A DNA stretch of 64,000 bases from Candidatus Gemmiger avistercoris. GTDB taxonomy: Bacteria; Bacillota; Clostridia; Oscillospirales; Ruminococcaceae. The DNA lies in contig DXBF01000054.1 in assembly GCA_019116705.1 (NCBI GenBank), positions 1 to 64,000 on the forward strand, read 5' to 3'. A program made the translations under genes and the position numbers. This document shows positions 9,972 through 20,227 of the stretch, in pieces (the first letter of the stretch is position 1; each line of letters begins with the position of its first letter). The notes beneath the pieces are model-generated. The model was not told where the DNA came from. It was given only the letters and a program-made list of their open reading frames with translations, and made no database searches.

Positions 9972-10102
9972 TTTACCATCCTCCTTTTTCTTTCAGGAGT
10001 ATGGGCGGAGAGCACTTTCGGCAAACAGCGCATCAGCTGGTAAAATCTTCTGCACACAGCGGCTGCGGCGCAGCATAGCATGAACCAAAGGAGGTCCTTG
10101 CT

Positions 10103-10621
10103 ATGGTCGAGTCCATCTGGTTCGTAATTGTACTGATTCTGCTCGCCGCTGTTTCCGTCGCGTTGGTCCTGGTACTGGTTCTGCAGGCGGACCGCCGGTC
10201 TTCCGAGCGGGAAAGCCGCACGCAGTACCTGGCGCCCAATTATTCCCGGGAGGCAGGGTTCCGGCTCACTTCTTACCCGAATAACGATCTTGTGATCCTG
10301 CAGCGCTACTGGCTGATCGAAGGCAGTATTGCGGCGTTGGATTATACCATCGTTCCGGGCCGTTTTACGACCCTTTTTGTGTCTAAAAAAGGCCGGATGC
10401 ATTACCCGTCTTCCTATTCGGCAGGCGCATTCGACAGCGTGGAAGAATATAAGATCGACGGTTTGACGATCACGCAAAGCCAGAAGCCCGGGCGGCGCAC
10501 CGCAGTGTACTGGGTGCGGGATGACTTTGAATTTCTGCTTTACTCGGAGGAGCCTGAGATGAACATGATGAACGGTTTGGCTTACTACTTTGTCAACAGT
10601 ACGCGCGCCGAGAAAAGTTAA
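10103..10621 (+). CDS. Hypothetical single-TM protein between sigE and sigG, opposite strand
   Basis: [39 protein letters not shown]; convergent overlap with the sigE stop. Confidence 0.75.
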   Translation: MVESIWFVIVLILLAAVSVALVLVLVLQADRRSSERESRTQYLAPNYSREAGFRLTSYPNNDLVILQRYWLIEGSIAALDYTIVPGRFTTLFVSKKGRMHYPSSYSAGAFDSVEEYKIDGLTITQSQKPGRRTAVYWVRDDFEFLLYSEEPEMNMMNGLAYYFVNSTRAEKS

Positions 10622-11331
10622 CCGGCGGTTTCCAGCTCCTGCCGCAAGCGCCTGATGATCCGCTTTTCCAGCCGGGATATATAGCTTTGCGAGATCCCCA
10701 GCGCATCCGCCACTTCCTTTTGCGTATGTTCGGTTTCCCGGTTCAGGCCGAAGCGCAGTTCCATGATGCGCCGTTCCCGCGGCGCCAGTTTTGCTACGGC
10801 GCAGCGCAGTGCAGCGCGTTCCGCATGGCGTTCCAGTTCTTCCCCCACCTGCGGCTGGTCGCTGGTCAGCACATCCATCAGCAGCAGTTCGTTGCCGTCG
10901 TTGTCTGTGTTGAGCGGTTCGTCGATACTGGCGTCCTGGCGGCGGTTGGAGCTTTTGCGCAGGTACATCAGGATCTCGTTCTCGATGCAGCGGCTGGCAT
11001 AGGTGGCCAGTTTGATCTTCTTGCTGGGTTCAAAAGTGTTGACCGCTTTGATCAGGCCGATGGTTCCGATGGAGATCATGTCTTCGATCCCGGCCGAAGG
11101 CGTTTCAAATTTTTTGGCGATGTACACGACCAGCCGCAGATTATGTGTGATCAGGAGGTCCCGCGCCCCGGCCCGGCCCGCCGCGAGGTCGGCCAGCGCA
11201 CGCTGTTCTGCCTGCGCGTCCAGCGGCGCTGGCAGGGTGTCCGACCCGTTGATGTAGTGGAATTCCTGCGGAGCCAGCAGCCGCAGCCACAGGGCCTGGA
11301 GACAACGGTTCATCTGCTTCAGTGTTTGCAT
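10618..11331 (-). CDS. sigE: Sporulation sigma factor SigE (pro-SigE)
   Basis: [67 protein letters not shown]-terminal pro-peptide retained. Confidence 0.95.
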   Translation of the reverse strand: MQTLKQMNRCLQALWLRLLAPQEFHYINGSDTLPAPLDAQAEQRALADLAAGRAGARDLLITHNLRLVVYIAKKFETPSAGIEDMISIGTIGLIKAVNTFEPSKKIKLATYASRCIENEILMYLRKSSNRRQDASIDEPLNTDNDGNELLLMDVLTSDQPQVGEELERHAERAALRCAVAKLAPRERRIMELRFGLNRETEHTQKEVADALGISQSYISRLEKRIIRRLRQELETAG

Positions 11332-11349
11332 GGTTCGCTCCCTTCTGTC

Positions 11350-12210
11350 TTACAGGAAATCCTGCCCGTATAACGCTTCATATCGTTCACTGCCAAAAGA
11401 CTGCGGCGCAAAAGCCACTGCGGTACGCCCCAGGCCCAGAACTCCCTGTGCGGTGATCAGGCCGATGTTTCCCACAGCAAATCCCGGCAGCAACCCGCTC
11501 TGGGCGGCGGTCTTACAGGGGATCAGCCGCAGTTTCATCCCCTCGGGCGGCTGTTCGGGGGCCCGGCCGTCAAACCAGGCCTTGAGATAGTCGCTCACCG
11601 GCTGGGGGATTCGCGCCGCCGCATCCGGGAAACTGACCACCAACACCGGCAGGCAGGTGATGGGGTCGGTCAGATGGCAGCCGGTGTCCAGTGCGGCCCG
11701 GAGATGGACCGGTACGCCCGCCAGTTCCACTTCCAGTCCCACGGACTGGCGGAGCGCTTTGCCGCCCGCCAGCAGCCGCATTCCCAGTTCTGCCGCCAGA
11801 CAGCCCGCGCCGGAAAGCACCACCATCAGCAGCGGGGAGACCCGCAGATAGACCGTCAGATTCCCGGTCTGCAGGGCCCGCGTCCCGGTGTTGAGGATCA
11901 CCAGCATCACGAGTCCGGCCAGCGCAATATTGAACGCGGCGTACCAGCATACGGCCGTTGCAAAGCGCCGCTTGTTCCGGCAGCCGAACGCCGCTGCCAC
12001 GATCAGCAGAGCGGTACCGGCTTTGTAGGCCAGCTGGATCAGAAACGGCTGCTCCGGCGCAAACAGGATCAGCGAAGAAAGCGCCGCCATCGCGCTGCCC
12101 AGCAGCATGCGTCCGCCACCGGCGCGCTGCCCGCTGAGCAGACCTGCTGCCAGCAGCAAAAAATAGGCGGTCAGGAAATTGACGAGCAGAAGCACGTCCA
12201 GATAGATCAC
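11350..12210 (-). CDS. spoIIGA: Sigma-E processing peptidase SpoIIGA
   Basis: MIYLDVLLLVNFLTAYFLLLAAG; ALDTGCHLTDPITCLPVLVV aspartic-protease-like motif; upstream of sigE. Confidence 0.92.
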   Translation of the reverse strand: MIYLDVLLLVNFLTAYFLLLAAGLLSGQRAGGGRMLLGSAMAALSSLILFAPEQPFLIQLAYKAGTALLIVAAAFGCRNKRRFATAVCWYAAFNIALAGLVMLVILNTGTRALQTGNLTVYLRVSPLLMVVLSGAGCLAAELGMRLLAGGKALRQSVGLEVELAGVPVHLRAALDTGCHLTDPITCLPVLVVSFPDAAARIPQPVSDYLKAWFDGRAPEQPPEGMKLRLIPCKTAAQSGLLPGFAVGNIGLITAQGVLGLGRTAVAFAPQSFGSERYEALYGQDFL

Positions 12211-12300
12211 GGTCTTGATGCTCCCACTCCCCTTCCGCCGCAGCCGTTTCTACCAGTCTATGTGCGCAGGGCAGAGAAAATGCGCAAACGGTGAAAGGCG

Positions 12301-12343
12301 CAAAAAAGCGACCCGCCCTTTTTAGAGCGGATCGCTTTTTCCA
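12301..12343 (-). terminator. Probable intrinsic terminator of mutS2
   Basis: AAAAAAGCGACCCGCCC...GAGCGGATCGCTTTTT imperfect hairpin with A/T flanks. Confidence 0.65.
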
Positions 12344-12354
12344 ATATTCGCGAT

Positions 12355-14727
12355 TTATTTCAGTTCCACGACGGTCACGCCGCTCTCGCCTTCCCCATAG
12401 CGCCCCAGACGGAAGCTTTTGACCGCCTTGTGGGTGCGCAGATGCTTCTGGATCGCGCTGCGCAGCGCGCCGGTCCCGTTGCCGTGGATGATGTACAGCG
12501 TCTGCTGCCCGCGCAGCATGCTGCTGTCCAGGAACTTGTCCACCTCGCCCAGCGCCTCCTCGACCGTATAACCCAACAGGTTCAGTTCCATGCTGGTCTT
12601 GCGCCCTTTGTCCAGCTGCACGCGGGTGTTGGCGCGCCGCGGTTCCTGCCGGGGGCGTTTCTCCATCTTGTCGGGGGCGCGCAGGTCCGCAAGCGGGACC
12701 TTCGTTTTCATGATGCCGGCCCGTACCTCCACCATGCCGTCCCGGTCCGGGCGTGCCATCACGGTGGCAGGCTGGTTCAGTTCTGCGATCACCACTTCCT
12801 GCCCGACCTGTACTTCTTTCAAGGGCACATATTCACGCACAGCCGGTTTGGAATCGGTACGTCTGAGCAGCGTTTCGGTGTCCTTGCGGGCGATCTCCCG
12901 GGCGCGGACCGCGCGCTGGGCAGCACTGGCCTTTTCGTCTTTCTGAATACGGCGCAGTTCGTCGGTAAGGGCATAGGCCTCGTTCTGCACCTGCTGCATC
13001 AGGTCGTGGGCCTGACGGCGGGCGTTCTCCAACTCCTGCCTGCCCTGCTCGACCAGCGCGTCCCGTTCCTTCTCCGCCTTTTCCAGCGCATGCTCCGCCT
13101 CATACCGGGCCTTTTCGGCCTCCTCCCGTGCGCCTTTCAGCTGCAGTTTCAGGTCGTCCAGCTGGGCCAGCACGCTGTCCAGCCGCTTGTCATCGCTGGA
13201 CATATGATCCCGCGCCGCATCGATGAGGGCCTGCGGGATGCCCAATTTGGCGCTGATCAGGAAGGCGTTGGATTTTCCCGGGACGCCCACACTGAGTTTG
13301 TAAGTGGGCATCAGGGTCTCCACGTTGAACTCGCAGCTGGCGTTGACCACGCCGGGCGTCTCCAGTGCGTAAACTTTTAGTTCTGCATAGTGGGTGGTCG
13401 CCATGACCAGGCTTCCCTGCCGCCGCAGCTGCTCCAGGATGCTGACCGCCAGCGCCGCGCCCTCCGCAGGGTCGGTGCCTGCGCCCAGCTCGTCGATCAG
13501 CGCCAGCGTCCCGCTGCCGGCGCGCTGCAAGATGCCGCTGATCCGGCTCATATGGCTGGAAAAGGTGGAAAGGCTCTGCTCAATGCTCTGTTCATCGCCG
13601 ATGTCCACCAGATATTCCCGGAAATGGCAGACGACGCTGCTCTCGTGGGCGGGGATCAGAAACCCGTACTGGGCCATGGCGTTGAGCAGGCCCGCAGTCT
13701 TGATAGAGACCGTCTTGCCGCCGGTATTCGGGCCGGTGATGACCAGCGTATCGTATTCTTCACCGAGGGATATATCCACCGGCACCACCCGGTCTTTCGG
13801 GATCAGCGGGTGGCGCGCCCGGTTCAGCCGGAAGCGCACCGTGTCGCTGACGGCGGGCATAAAAGCATTCTGCTCTACCGCCAGCCTTGCTTTCGCCAGC
13901 AGAAGATCGATCTGCAGCATGGCTTCGTAACTGTAGGAGAACTGGGGTTCCAGTGAACCGACCTGGGCCGAGAAGGCCGACAGGATCCGGGTGATCTCCT
14001 CCTGTTCCTGGGCGCGAAGCTGCATGATGCGGGCGTTGGCTTCCACCACCGCTGTGGGTTCCACAAAGATCGTGGCGCCGGTGGAAGATACGTCGTGGAT
14101 GACGCCCCCCACTTCGCCGCGGTATTCGGCGCGCACCGGCACCACATAGCGCCCGTTGCGCAGCGACACGACGGCGTCCTGCAGGAATTTGCTGGTGGTG
14201 GAATTTTTGATGATGTTATCCAGCTTGGTGCGGATGGAATCCTCCGTCTGCCGGATCTTGCGGCGCAGGTCCTGCAGCGTTATGCTGGCGGTATCCGCCA
14301 TTTCTTCCGGGGAAAGGATGCTGTCGGTGATCTGCCGTTCCAGCACCGGCTGGGGCGCCAGCGCATAGAACAGATCGTCGGTCGGCAGCATTTCATGTTC
14401 GCTCAGGCCGTACCACTGGGACAGGCCGGAAAAATTGCGCAGCGTGGCGGCGACTTCCAGCAACTCCCCCATCGAAAGGATGCCGCCTTTCTGCGCATGG
14501 GCGGCGATGCGGCGCACTTCCCGCACGCTGCCGAAACGCGGGCTGCCGTTTTTGATCAGCAGCGAATTGATGGCGTCGGTCTGCGACAGCGCGTACCGTT
14601 CTTCCTCCGTAGACGGGCAGGGTTCCAGGGCCTGCATGCGGACCTTTGTTTCCTGGCAGGTACAGAGCTGTACCGCCCGCGCAATGATCTTATCCAGTTC
14701 CAGTGTGGTTTTGTAGGCTGTATCCAT
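12355..14727 (-). CDS. mutS2: Endonuclease MutS2
   Basis: ITGPNTGGKTVSIKTAGLL Walker A; C-terminal Smr domain. Confidence 0.97.
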   Translation of the reverse strand: MDTAYKTTLELDKIIARAVQLCTCQETKVRMQALEPCPSTEEERYALSQTDAINSLLIKNGSPRFGSVREVRRIAAHAQKGGILSMGELLEVAATLRNFSGLSQWYGLSEHEMLPTDDLFYALAPQPVLERQITDSILSPEEMADTASITLQDLRRKIRQTEDSIRTKLDNIIKNSTTSKFLQDAVVSLRNGRYVVPVRAEYRGEVGGVIHDVSSTGATIFVEPTAVVEANARIMQLRAQEQEEITRILSAFSAQVGSLEPQFSYSYEAMLQIDLLLAKARLAVEQNAFMPAVSDTVRFRLNRARHPLIPKDRVVPVDISLGEEYDTLVITGPNTGGKTVSIKTAGLLNAMAQYGFLIPAHESSVVCHFREYLVDIGDEQSIEQSLSTFSSHMSRISGILQRAGSGTLALIDELGAGTDPAEGAALAVSILEQLRRQGSLVMATTHYAELKVYALETPGVVNASCEFNVETLMPTYKLSVGVPGKSNAFLISAKLGIPQALIDAARDHMSSDDKRLDSVLAQLDDLKLQLKGAREEAEKARYEAEHALEKAEKERDALVEQGRQELENARRQAHDLMQQVQNEAYALTDELRRIQKDEKASAAQRAVRAREIARKDTETLLRRTDSKPAVREYVPLKEVQVGQEVVIAELNQPATVMARPDRDGMVEVRAGIMKTKVPLADLRAPDKMEKRPRQEPRRANTRVQLDKGRKTSMELNLLGYTVEEALGEVDKFLDSSMLRGQQTLYIIHGNGTGALRSAIQKHLRTHKAVKSFRLGRYGEGESGVTVVELK

Positions 14728-14745
14728 ACAGGGTATCGTTTCTCC

Positions 14746-15495
14746 TCATTCCAGTACAGTTTTTAAAAAATCCAGGCTTTTCAGCCCATGCTCCAAGTGC
14801 GCCAGTGTATACTGCTCGCTGACGCGGGCCAGGTTCGCCAAGCTGGCCGGAGCCAGTGTGAAGGAAAAGACCTTTTTGTCCTCCACCAGACAGATATGCC
14901 GCAGCGCATGCAGCGCCCCGGCATCAAGATTGGGGATATGCCGCGCCCTGTCGGCGCAGCCCGCGCAGAGCAGCCGCCCCTCCACAGGGTCAAAGTAAAA
15001 ATCGCCGCCCTCATATTTGCCGCACCCGGCGCAGGCCAGCAGGTCCGGCTGGTACCCGGCCATGCTCATGGCCCGCAGTTCGTAGATCGCCTTCAGCTGG
15101 CGCAGCGGCATCCTTTTGGCGCCGATCATATACAGGCAGTTCAACAGAAGCCGCAGCTGCGGCTCCGCTTCCTGCGGCGCCGGGGAGAGCGCCAGGGCGA
15201 CTTCCGCCATATAAGCGGCCAGGCTCATACCCTCCACCGTCTCGGAAACGCCGTAAAACCCTTTCTTGAGCTGGGCGGATTCCACAAAATAGTGGCTCCG
15301 GCCGCTGGTCAGGGTGAATTCCGAGTAGCAGAACAGCCCCGAGGCGCTGAACAGCTTGTTTTTCAACCGCAGGCTCCCGCGCGCCGAAGCCGATACGACC
15401 CCCAGGTCAGGGGTCAGCAGAGTCAGGATCTGATCGGCCTCCCCCACCTTGACCTGTTTCAAGACCAGCCCCGTCGTTGCGATCTGCATCTTCAT
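14746..15495 (-). CDS. recO: DNA repair protein RecO
   Basis: TTGLVLKQVKVGEADQILTLLTPDLGVVSASARGSLRLKNKL; CAGCGKYEGGDFYFDPVEGRLLCAGCA zinc motif. Confidence 0.93.
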   Translation of the reverse strand: MKMQIATTGLVLKQVKVGEADQILTLLTPDLGVVSASARGSLRLKNKLFSASGLFCYSEFTLTSGRSHYFVESAQLKKGFYGVSETVEGMSLAAYMAEVALALSPAPQEAEPQLRLLLNCLYMIGAKRMPLRQLKAIYELRAMSMAGYQPDLLACAGCGKYEGGDFYFDPVEGRLLCAGCADRARHIPNLDAGALHALRHICLVEDKKVFSFTLAPASLANLARVSEQYTLAHLEHGLKSLDFLKTVLE

Positions 15496-15592
15496 CCTCC
15501 CGCAGTTCGCACTGATGCGATTTGTAATTCAGATAATCATAGACGCTCCCGGTCTGCATGAACCGTGCCCAATCCCCAGACAGACAAGCCAT
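15407..15592 (-). CDS. YqzL-like small protein, 3' part overlaps recO out of frame
   Basis: DWARFMQTGSVYDYLNYKSHQ resembles the YqzL core; located between era and recO as in other Firmicutes. Confidence 0.6.
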   Translation of the reverse strand: MACLSGDWARFMQTGSVYDYLNYKSHQCELREDEDADRNDGAGLETGQGGGGRSDPDSADP

Positions 15593-15676
15593 CGCGGTCG
15601 CCGCCCCCTTTCCTCTGCCTCCGATGATAGCACAAAGAAAGGGGAAAAGTTGTCCAACCGGGGCGCAGAACATCTG

Positions 15677-16588
15677 TCAGGGCTTCGAGAACCCCAGCGC
15701 GTTGAGCAGCTGCTCGTTATCGCGCCAGTCCTCCCGCACCTTGACCCAGCATTGCAGGTTGACCTGTACGCCCAACAGTTCTTCCACGTCCAGCCGGGCG
15801 GCCGATGCGATCTTTTTCAGCATCTGCCCGCCTTTGCCGATGATCATGCCTTTATGGCTTTTACGCTCGCAGTAAATGTCCACGTCGATGTCGATCAGGT
15901 CCTTGTCCGGGCGCTCCTTGAAGCGTTCCACCACCACGGCGATTCCGTGGGGGATCTCCTCCCGCAGAAAAAGCAGCGCTTTTTCCCGCACCAGTTCGGC
16001 GACCAGTTCCTTTTCCGGCATATCGGTAAAGGCGTCATCCTCAAAATAGTGCGGGCCTTCGTTGCCGTAGGGTTTCAGCAGCGCGAACAGTTCCTCGCAG
16101 CCCGTGCCGTCTCTGGCGGAAACCGCCGTCACCGCATCAAAGCAGCCGAAATCCCGGATCTGCTGCTTGCGCTGTTCCAGCGCCGCAAAGCTGTCCAGCA
16201 GATCCACCTTGTTGATGACGGCGACGGCAGGGCCCGCTTTCTGCAGCGCACCGATCATCGTCAGTTCCGACTCGGTAAAATCCCCCGCAGGTTCAAAGAG
16301 CATCAGCGTCACATCCACGTCCTTCAGGCTGGCCGCCGCCGTCTGCGTCATCCGGCTGTCCAGTTTGTTGCGGGCCTTGTGGATGCCCGGGGTGTCCATC
16401 AGCACGTACTGCACCGGGCCCTTGGTGATCACGCCGGTGATGCGGCTGCGGGTGGTCTGGGGCTTTTTGGTCACGATCGCCACCTTTTCCCCCACCAGAT
16501 GGTTGGTCAGGCTGGATTTGCCCACATTGGGACGGCCCACCAGCGCGACAAAGACACTGCTGGAAGGTTCAGGGATCGTTTTTGCCAT
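15677..16588 (-). CDS. era: GTPase Era
   Basis: ALVGRPNVGKSSLTNHLVGEKVAIVTKKPQTTRSRITGV; KH domain IGKGGQMLKKI. Confidence 0.97.
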   Translation of the reverse strand: MAKTIPEPSSSVFVALVGRPNVGKSSLTNHLVGEKVAIVTKKPQTTRSRITGVITKGPVQYVLMDTPGIHKARNKLDSRMTQTAAASLKDVDVTLMLFEPAGDFTESELTMIGALQKAGPAVAVINKVDLLDSFAALEQRKQQIRDFGCFDAVTAVSARDGTGCEELFALLKPYGNEGPHYFEDDAFTDMPEKELVAELVREKALLFLREEIPHGIAVVVERFKERPDKDLIDIDVDIYCERKSHKGMIIGKGGQMLKKIASAARLDVEELLGVQVNLQCWVKVREDWRDNEQLLNALGFSKP

Positions 16589-17066
16589 TTGGTGTTTCAC
16601 CTTTCTGTTCGCTTTTGTGGTAACGGAAAATAAAAAGATAGGCGGGCAGCAGCGCCACTGCGCACAGCACGGCCAGCCACGGCCTTTGCAGCAGGTTCTG
16701 CCACAGCACCGGCAGACGCGGCAAAAACAGGCACAGCCCCACCGTCAGGCAGCCCGCCGCCATGACCAGAACCGCCCCCGCCGCCATGTCTTTGGCGGCG
16801 CCCGCGCTCCACCAATGCGTGGTGTCGGGCTTGTCCACCGCGCGCTCCACCGCAGAATTGACCAGTTCCAGCGCCAGTACTGCGGCAATGCACAGCACGA
16901 TCAGGCACCATTCCGCCGCCGCCAGTTCCGCCAGCCAGGAGGCCAGCAGCGCATAGCAGGCCGCGCAGAGATGGAAGCGGAAATTCCGCTCCTCCTGGGC
17001 GGCGGCGCGTATGCCGTTCCAGGCATAGACAAAGCCGTATCCAAAGCGTTTGATCTCAGATCTCAT
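16569..17066 (-). CDS. dgkA: Diacylglycerol/undecaprenol kinase family protein
   Basis: NSAVERAVDKPDTTHWWSAGAAKDMAAGAVLV. Confidence 0.88.
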   Translation of the reverse strand: MRSEIKRFGYGFVYAWNGIRAAAQEERNFRFHLCAACYALLASWLAELAAAEWCLIVLCIAAVLALELVNSAVERAVDKPDTTHWWSAGAAKDMAAGAVLVMAAGCLTVGLCLFLPRLPVLWQNLLQRPWLAVLCAVALLPAYLFIFRYHKSEQKGETPNGKNDP

Positions 17067-17556
17067 CCGACGTATACGAAACCGTGCGCGGCAAGCCGAG
17101 CTTGATGAGCACCGCTTCCTCCTTTTCCCGCATATGTACGGCCTCCAGGCCGCTGGCCTCGTGGTCGTAGCCCAGAAGATGCAGCATCGAATGGACGGTC
17201 AGGTAGGCCACTTCCCGCTGCAGGGAATGCCCGTACAGTTCAGCCTGCTCCATGGCGCGCTCCATGGAGATCACGATGTCCCCCAGGATCTTGCAGCCGT
17301 TGTCCTCATCGATGTCATACTCGCCGTTTTCCCCCATGGGGAAGCTGAGCACGTCGGTGGCGGCGTCTTTATCGCGGTACTGTTTGTTGAGTTCCTGGAT
17401 CCGGCGGTTGTCCACAAACGTGACGCTGATCTCCGCCGGACCATCAAATTTTTCAAAGTCCAGCACAGCGTTGCAGCTTCTGCGGATCAGGATGCGCAGC
17501 CCGGAAGGAATTTTGACGGCGTTCTGCTCATTGGTAATCAGCACTTTATTGGACAT
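17056..17556 (-). CDS. ybeY: Endoribonuclease YbeY
   Basis: HSMLHLLGYDHE metal-binding motif; TDVLSFPM. Confidence 0.95.
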   Translation of the reverse strand: MSNKVLITNEQNAVKIPSGLRILIRRSCNAVLDFEKFDGPAEISVTFVDNRRIQELNKQYRDKDAATDVLSFPMGENGEYDIDEDNGCKILGDIVISMERAMEQAELYGHSLQREVAYLTVHSMLHLLGYDHEASGLEAVHMREKEEAVLIKLGLPRTVSYTSDEI

Positions 17557-17562
17557 GGAAAA

Positions 17563-18588
17563 TCAACCTCCTGTATGTATTCTGGAACGCCGGGCAGAAT
17601 CCCCGGCAGCTTTTTCATAGGCCTTGATGATCTGCTGCACCAGCCTGTGGCGCACAACGTCCTTTTCCGTAAGGTAGATCTGGGCGATACCGTCCACGCC
17701 GCGCAGGATCTCGAGCGCATCCACCAGGCCGCTGCGCACTTTGTCCGGCAGATCCACCTGGGTGACGTCGCCCGTCACGACCACCTTGCTGCCCACGCCC
17801 ATGCGCGTGAGGAACATCTTCATCTGTTCAGGGGTTGTGTTCTGCGCTTCGTCCAGAATGATGAACGCATCGTCCAGCGTGCGCCCGCGCATGTAGGCGA
17901 GGGGGGCCACTTCAATGATCTGCTTTTCAAACAGTTTCTGAAAAGTCTCTGCCCCCAGCATATCGAACAGTGCGTCGTAAAGCGGACGCAGATACGGATC
18001 CACCTTGTTTTGCAGGTCGCCGGGCAGGAAGCCCAGCTTTTCCCCCGCTTCCACGGCGGGCCGCGTCAGGACGATGCGGCTGACGTCCTTGGACTTGAAT
18101 GCCTTGACCGCCATGGCGACCGCCAGGTAGGTCTTGCCGGTGCCCGCCGGCCCCACGCCGAAGGTGACGGCATTTTTGCGGATCGCCGCCAGATACTCCC
18201 GCTGGCCCAGGGTCTTGGGATGAATGGGGCGCCCCTTGGTGGTCACTGCCACAAAATCATCGGTGAGTTCCCGCAGGCGTTTTTCCTCTCCGTCCCGCGC
18301 CAGACTGATGCAGTAACGCACCGTCTGCTCCTCCAGCGGGGTATGGTTCTGCATCAGCATCACCATGCCATCCACTGCATGGGCCGCAGCCGCCACATCC
18401 GCCTCTGCGCCGGTAAAGCGAAGCTGCGAACCGCGGCAGACAGCTGTGACCCCAAACTCCTTTTCCAGCAAATGGATATTCTGGTCACAGTTCCCAAAAA
18501 TTGCGGCGGCCAGTTCGATGCTGTCCAGTTCCATGGAGCGTTCTGCCAAAATTACCCCTCCTGCTCGTTGCATATCATACTTACCCAT
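17563..18588 (-). CDS. PhoH family protein
   Basis: FGVGPAGTGKTYLAVAMAVKAF; RIVLTRPAVEAGEKLGFLPGDLQ. Confidence 0.95.
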   Translation of the reverse strand: MGKYDMQRAGGVILAERSMELDSIELAAAIFGNCDQNIHLLEKEFGVTAVCRGSQLRFTGAEADVAAAAHAVDGMVMLMQNHTPLEEQTVRYCISLARDGEEKRLRELTDDFVAVTTKGRPIHPKTLGQREYLAAIRKNAVTFGVGPAGTGKTYLAVAMAVKAFKSKDVSRIVLTRPAVEAGEKLGFLPGDLQNKVDPYLRPLYDALFDMLGAETFQKLFEKQIIEVAPLAYMRGRTLDDAFIILDEAQNTTPEQMKMFLTRMGVGSKVVVTGDVTQVDLPDKVRSGLVDALEILRGVDGIAQIYLTEKDVVRHRLVQQIIKAYEKAAGDSARRSRIHTGG

Positions 18589-18676
18589 TAAGATTATAGC
18601 ACAATATTTCCCAAAAGAAATTGTCTAATGTGCACAAAATTTTTTATCCCCTTTTGGTATCGGACGGGCACGGTTT

Positions 18677-19873
18677 TCAATTTTCCGCGGCGTTTGCCGC
18701 AGTGGGCGGTGCAGGCGTGGCAATGTCGGCGCAAAAACGGTACGTCACCGTGCACGCCTCACCTTCCCCGGCCGTCTGCCAGCGGCAGGTCTCCGCTTCC
18801 ACCACTGCATCGGGGAATTCCGCCAGAAGAGCATCCCGGCAGGCGCGGCGCGCCAGCGCGCGGGCCTGCGCGGCAGAGTGGACGATAATGCGGCGGGCAC
18901 GGGGCCAAGCACTCTCGAAGCGGATGCAGGCGGGCAGGCTCAGGCGCCCCAGACGTACCGGCTCCCAGGAAACGATCCGTTCTGCTGCCGTTTCCAAAGC
19001 GGGCCCGCCGTTTCCCAAGGGTCGCCCCAGCACATACAGTTCCTCCTGTGTCGCACAGGCCCCGGTAAGGATCTCCGTTTCCTGCCGAAACGGCTGGAAG
19101 GAGGTATAGCTTTTTTCCACCCGCGCGACCACCTCCCCCGACGCCCCCTGGTAGACCGGGTCGCCGTCGTGGTCCGGCCGCACGCTGCCGACCAGCATCT
19201 GCCCCTGCTCCACCATCTGCCCCGGTCGCACCGCTGCAAAGCCGCTTTCCGCGTTCATGGCGGTGATCTCCCCCGCCTCCCGCGCATACAGGGCCTGCAG
19301 GGGTACTTCTGCGCGCAATTCCTGGTAGCGGGCTTCGGTGCTCTCTACAAACAGGCAGCCTCCCGCGAAATTCAAGGTGATCCAGCCGAAAAGGTCACTC
19401 TGCTGCAGTGCGGCCTGCCGGGCGGATTCCAGCGTTTTTTCCTCCATTCTGGCGCCCTCATAGATGCCGTATCCGGCCAGCAGCGTGCGGAGCCGGTACG
19501 CTTGTTCCTCGCCCAGACCGCCGAAGTCGATGGTCCAGAGCAGCTGCCCGAAACATTGCAGGAGCACCAGAAACAGCGCGCCGCCTGCGATCAGGCCGGG
19601 CCGGGCCGCGATCCGCTCCGTCAGAAGGCCGGGTCCCCGGCGTTCCAGAAGCGAAAACCGCCACCCGCCTTGCACCGCCAGCTGCTCGATGCGGACGCGG
19701 GAGTTCCCCGGCGCACTGGCGGACAGGCCGTCTTCTTCCCGGCGCAGATGGAAAAGCCGGACGCCGTGCCGGGATGCGAGGTTCAAAAACCGCTGCGGGT
19801 CCCGTCCATTGATGCGGAACGTGATTCGATCCAACCCCCAGATCCCCTGCTTCATGTGCGCCCTTCCTCCCAT
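18677..19873 (-). CDS. yqfD: Sporulation protein YqfD
   Basis: YqfD-like IREEGLxxG-type middle region; synteny yqfC-yqfD-phoH-ybeY. Confidence 0.82.
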   Translation of the reverse strand: MGGRAHMKQGIWGLDRITFRINGRDPQRFLNLASRHGVRLFHLRREEDGLSASAPGNSRVRIEQLAVQGGWRFSLLERRGPGLLTERIAARPGLIAGGALFLVLLQCFGQLLWTIDFGGLGEEQAYRLRTLLAGYGIYEGARMEEKTLESARQAALQQSDLFGWITLNFAGGCLFVESTEARYQELRAEVPLQALYAREAGEITAMNAESGFAAVRPGQMVEQGQMLVGSVRPDHDGDPVYQGASGEVVARVEKSYTSFQPFRQETEILTGACATQEELYVLGRPLGNGGPALETAAERIVSWEPVRLGRLSLPACIRFESAWPRARRIIVHSAAQARALARRACRDALLAEFPDAVVEAETCRWQTAGEGEACTVTYRFCADIATPAPPTAANAAEN

Positions 19874-20166
19874 TTGTTCTGAAAGGTGATGGCCGTGATG
19901 CGGCCGGTCAGCAGCAGCCTTCTGCCGTTCAGCGATTCTATTCGCAAACCGCCGCCATACAATGTTACTATAAAGTTGCCCATGTCCAGACAGATCTTTT
20001 CCGGCGCGAAATCCAGGACTTTCCGGCAGGCCTGCGTCACAAGGCAGCGGCCGCGTACCTCAAAAGCGGGCAGCTGGTAAAACCCGGACGGGGGTTGCCC
20101 CCACATCCCCCGGAGACTGTCTGCCCAGCGGGAATCCTTCGGTCTCTTTTGTTTCTGGCGTTTCAT
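19852..20166 (-). CDS. yqfC: YabP/YqfC family sporulation protein
   Basis: YGGGLRIESLNGRRLLLTGRITAITF; synteny with yqfD. Confidence 0.82.
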   Translation of the reverse strand: MKRQKQKRPKDSRWADSLRGMWGQPPSGFYQLPAFEVRGRCLVTQACRKVLDFAPEKICLDMGNFIVTLYGGGLRIESLNGRRLLLTGRITAITFQNKWEEGRT

Positions 20167-20227
20167 GGGCGTCCCCTCCCCGAGGCATAGCGGCCTGCCC
20201 CAATATACGCCGTCGGAGGTCTGTTCT

